A stretch of 64,000 nucleotides of DNA from Mycoplasma sp. CAG:956 (GTDB lineage Bacteria; Bacillota_I; Bacilli_A; RF39; UBA660): assembly GCA_000433475.1 (NCBI GenBank), contig HF993104.1, forward strand, positions 1-64,000. The letters run 5' to 3'. This document shows positions 63,540 to 64,000 of the stretch, in pieces. Made by a program: the position numbers and the translations under genes. Below the pieces are notes generated by a model that worked only from the letters and a program-made list of their open reading frames with translations, did no database searches and was not told the DNA's origin. Within the stretch, counting starts at the first letter, position 1; each line of letters starts with the position of its first letter.

Positions 63540-63569
63540 TTGATTTATCAAAAATTATCCGTTTATAAT
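63540..63569 (+). promoter_or_regulatory. Promoter of the second TPR gene
   Basis: TTGATT (63540-63545), 18 bp, TATAAT (63564-63569). A hairpin AGTCAGT/ACTGGCT (63585-63610 region) lies in the leader. Confidence 0.5.
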
Positions 63570-63619
63570 TAAAATGAAGGGAAGTAGTCAGTTAATATTA
63601 AGTACTGGCTAAATTTAAT

Positions 63620-64000
63620 ATGGTTAATGAGTATTTACAAACAGCAATTAGTTTTTATCAAAGAAAAAAACTTCCACAAGCAAGGAAAATGCTTTTAGAA
63701 ATTTATAATGATGGTACTTTAGAAGAAAAGGTAACAGCAGCTTTTTATTTGGGAAAAATTGCAGGTATTTTACGAGAAAAAGTTAATGAAGTAAAAACTT
63801 ACTTTTACTTTGTGATTTTAAACGGTAATGATGATTTTAGAGGTAAAGCCTATATGGAATTAGGTATTTATTATCGCAGTCAAAAAAATCAAAAAGAAAT
63901 GCTCAAATGCTATAAGAAAGCTTTAGAATATATTCCTAATGATATTAGATTATTAACGGAGTTAGGAAATTATTATTTAAGTAGAAATGATTTTGATATA
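63620..64000 (+). CDS. TPR protein paralogue, 3' truncated by window edge
   Basis: The ATG at 63620 opens a frame that stays open to the window end (127 codons). AISFYQRKKLPQARKMLLEI, AAFYLGKIAG and YRSQKNQKEMLKCYKKALEYIPNDIRLLTELGNYYL align with the first 130 residues of the 62117 protein (YLGKIAL, KLYKKCLEIIPNDLYVLTDLVNLYL). So these are tandem duplicates with diverged sequence. The ribosome site is weak. The end of the gene is not in the window. Confidence 0.75.
   Translation, partial: MVNEYLQTAISFYQRKKLPQARKMLLEIYNDGTLEEKVTAAFYLGKIAGILREKVNEVKTYFYFVILNGNDDFRGKAYMELGIYYRSQKNQKEMLKCYKKALEYIPNDIRLLTELGNYYLSRNDFDI

Overview
The window is very AT-rich (visibly below 30% GC outside the tRNAs) and reads in the standard bacterial code: Trp is written TGG, and TGA is a real stop in several 4-base ATGA gene overlaps (2319, 14595, 22065, 29569, 54290). 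Ribosome binding sites are mostly GGTGAT or AGGAG types. The genes include Bacillota-type blocks: ruvX-yrzB-mltG-trmR-trhP1-trhP2-greA, divergent ylbJ/ylbL, murG-murB-ftsQ, comEA-comEC, yqeG-yqeH, rpsP-khpA, plus CotE and YjcZ homologues. I infer an uncultured low-GC member of the Bacilli (RF39/RFN20/Erysipelotrichia-like), not a true Mycoplasma, because it keeps TGA as stop, makes peptidoglycan and carries spore-coat genes. That placement is an inference.

Region by region. 1-3952 is an accessory segment: a 5'-truncated repeat protein, a small partner, a helicase-associated-domain protein and a decayed ORF. 4087-9917 holds lepA, a gene-poor AT-rich stretch, an Ig-like polysaccharide deacetylase, hemW and a glycerophosphodiesterase. 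10056-13392 encodes two membrane-anchored proteins sharing an unrecognised ectodomain module, present in three copies. 13522-16828 is the murG-murB-ftsQ-queH wall/division/tRNA-modification run. 16873-25675 mixes unknown membrane proteins with mtaB, divergent ylbJ/ylbL, an HD hydrolase and a second deacetylase. 25763-26010 is a tRNA-Ile/tRNA-Glu operon with its own promoter and terminator. 26108-33212 is a conserved housekeeping run from ruvX to khpA. 33440-39549 is an envelope region: small secreted proteins, a sortase with a candidate substrate, an opal-interrupted membrane protein, a beta-helix protein, def and yjcZ. 39668-46750 carries ftsW, competence DNA uptake, GNAT, a P-loop protein, a metallopeptidase-like protein and holA. 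46759-59003 carries a VanZ protein, a tail-anchored HExxH protein, yqeG-yqeH-mutL-miaA, a P-loop kinase, a compact alaS and a T-box controlled aspS-asnS operon. 59072-64000 holds an unknown CxxC protein, a HIT protein, an unknown protein, cotE and two tandem TPR proteins, the last cut by the window edge.

Working together: translation quality and tRNA function dominate (lepA, queH, mtaB, trmR, two U32 proteins, miaA, alaS, aspS, asnS, two tRNAs, rpsP, tig, def). Envelope building comes next (murG, murB, ftsQ, ftsW, mltG, two deacetylases, sortase). The most unusual items are the duplicated ectodomain family, the sortase whose catalytic Arg position appears to be Asp, the in-frame TGA behind a twin-arginine-like motif, the poly-A frameshift in the P-loop gene, the compact AlaRS and the tandem 111-residue repeats at the left edge.
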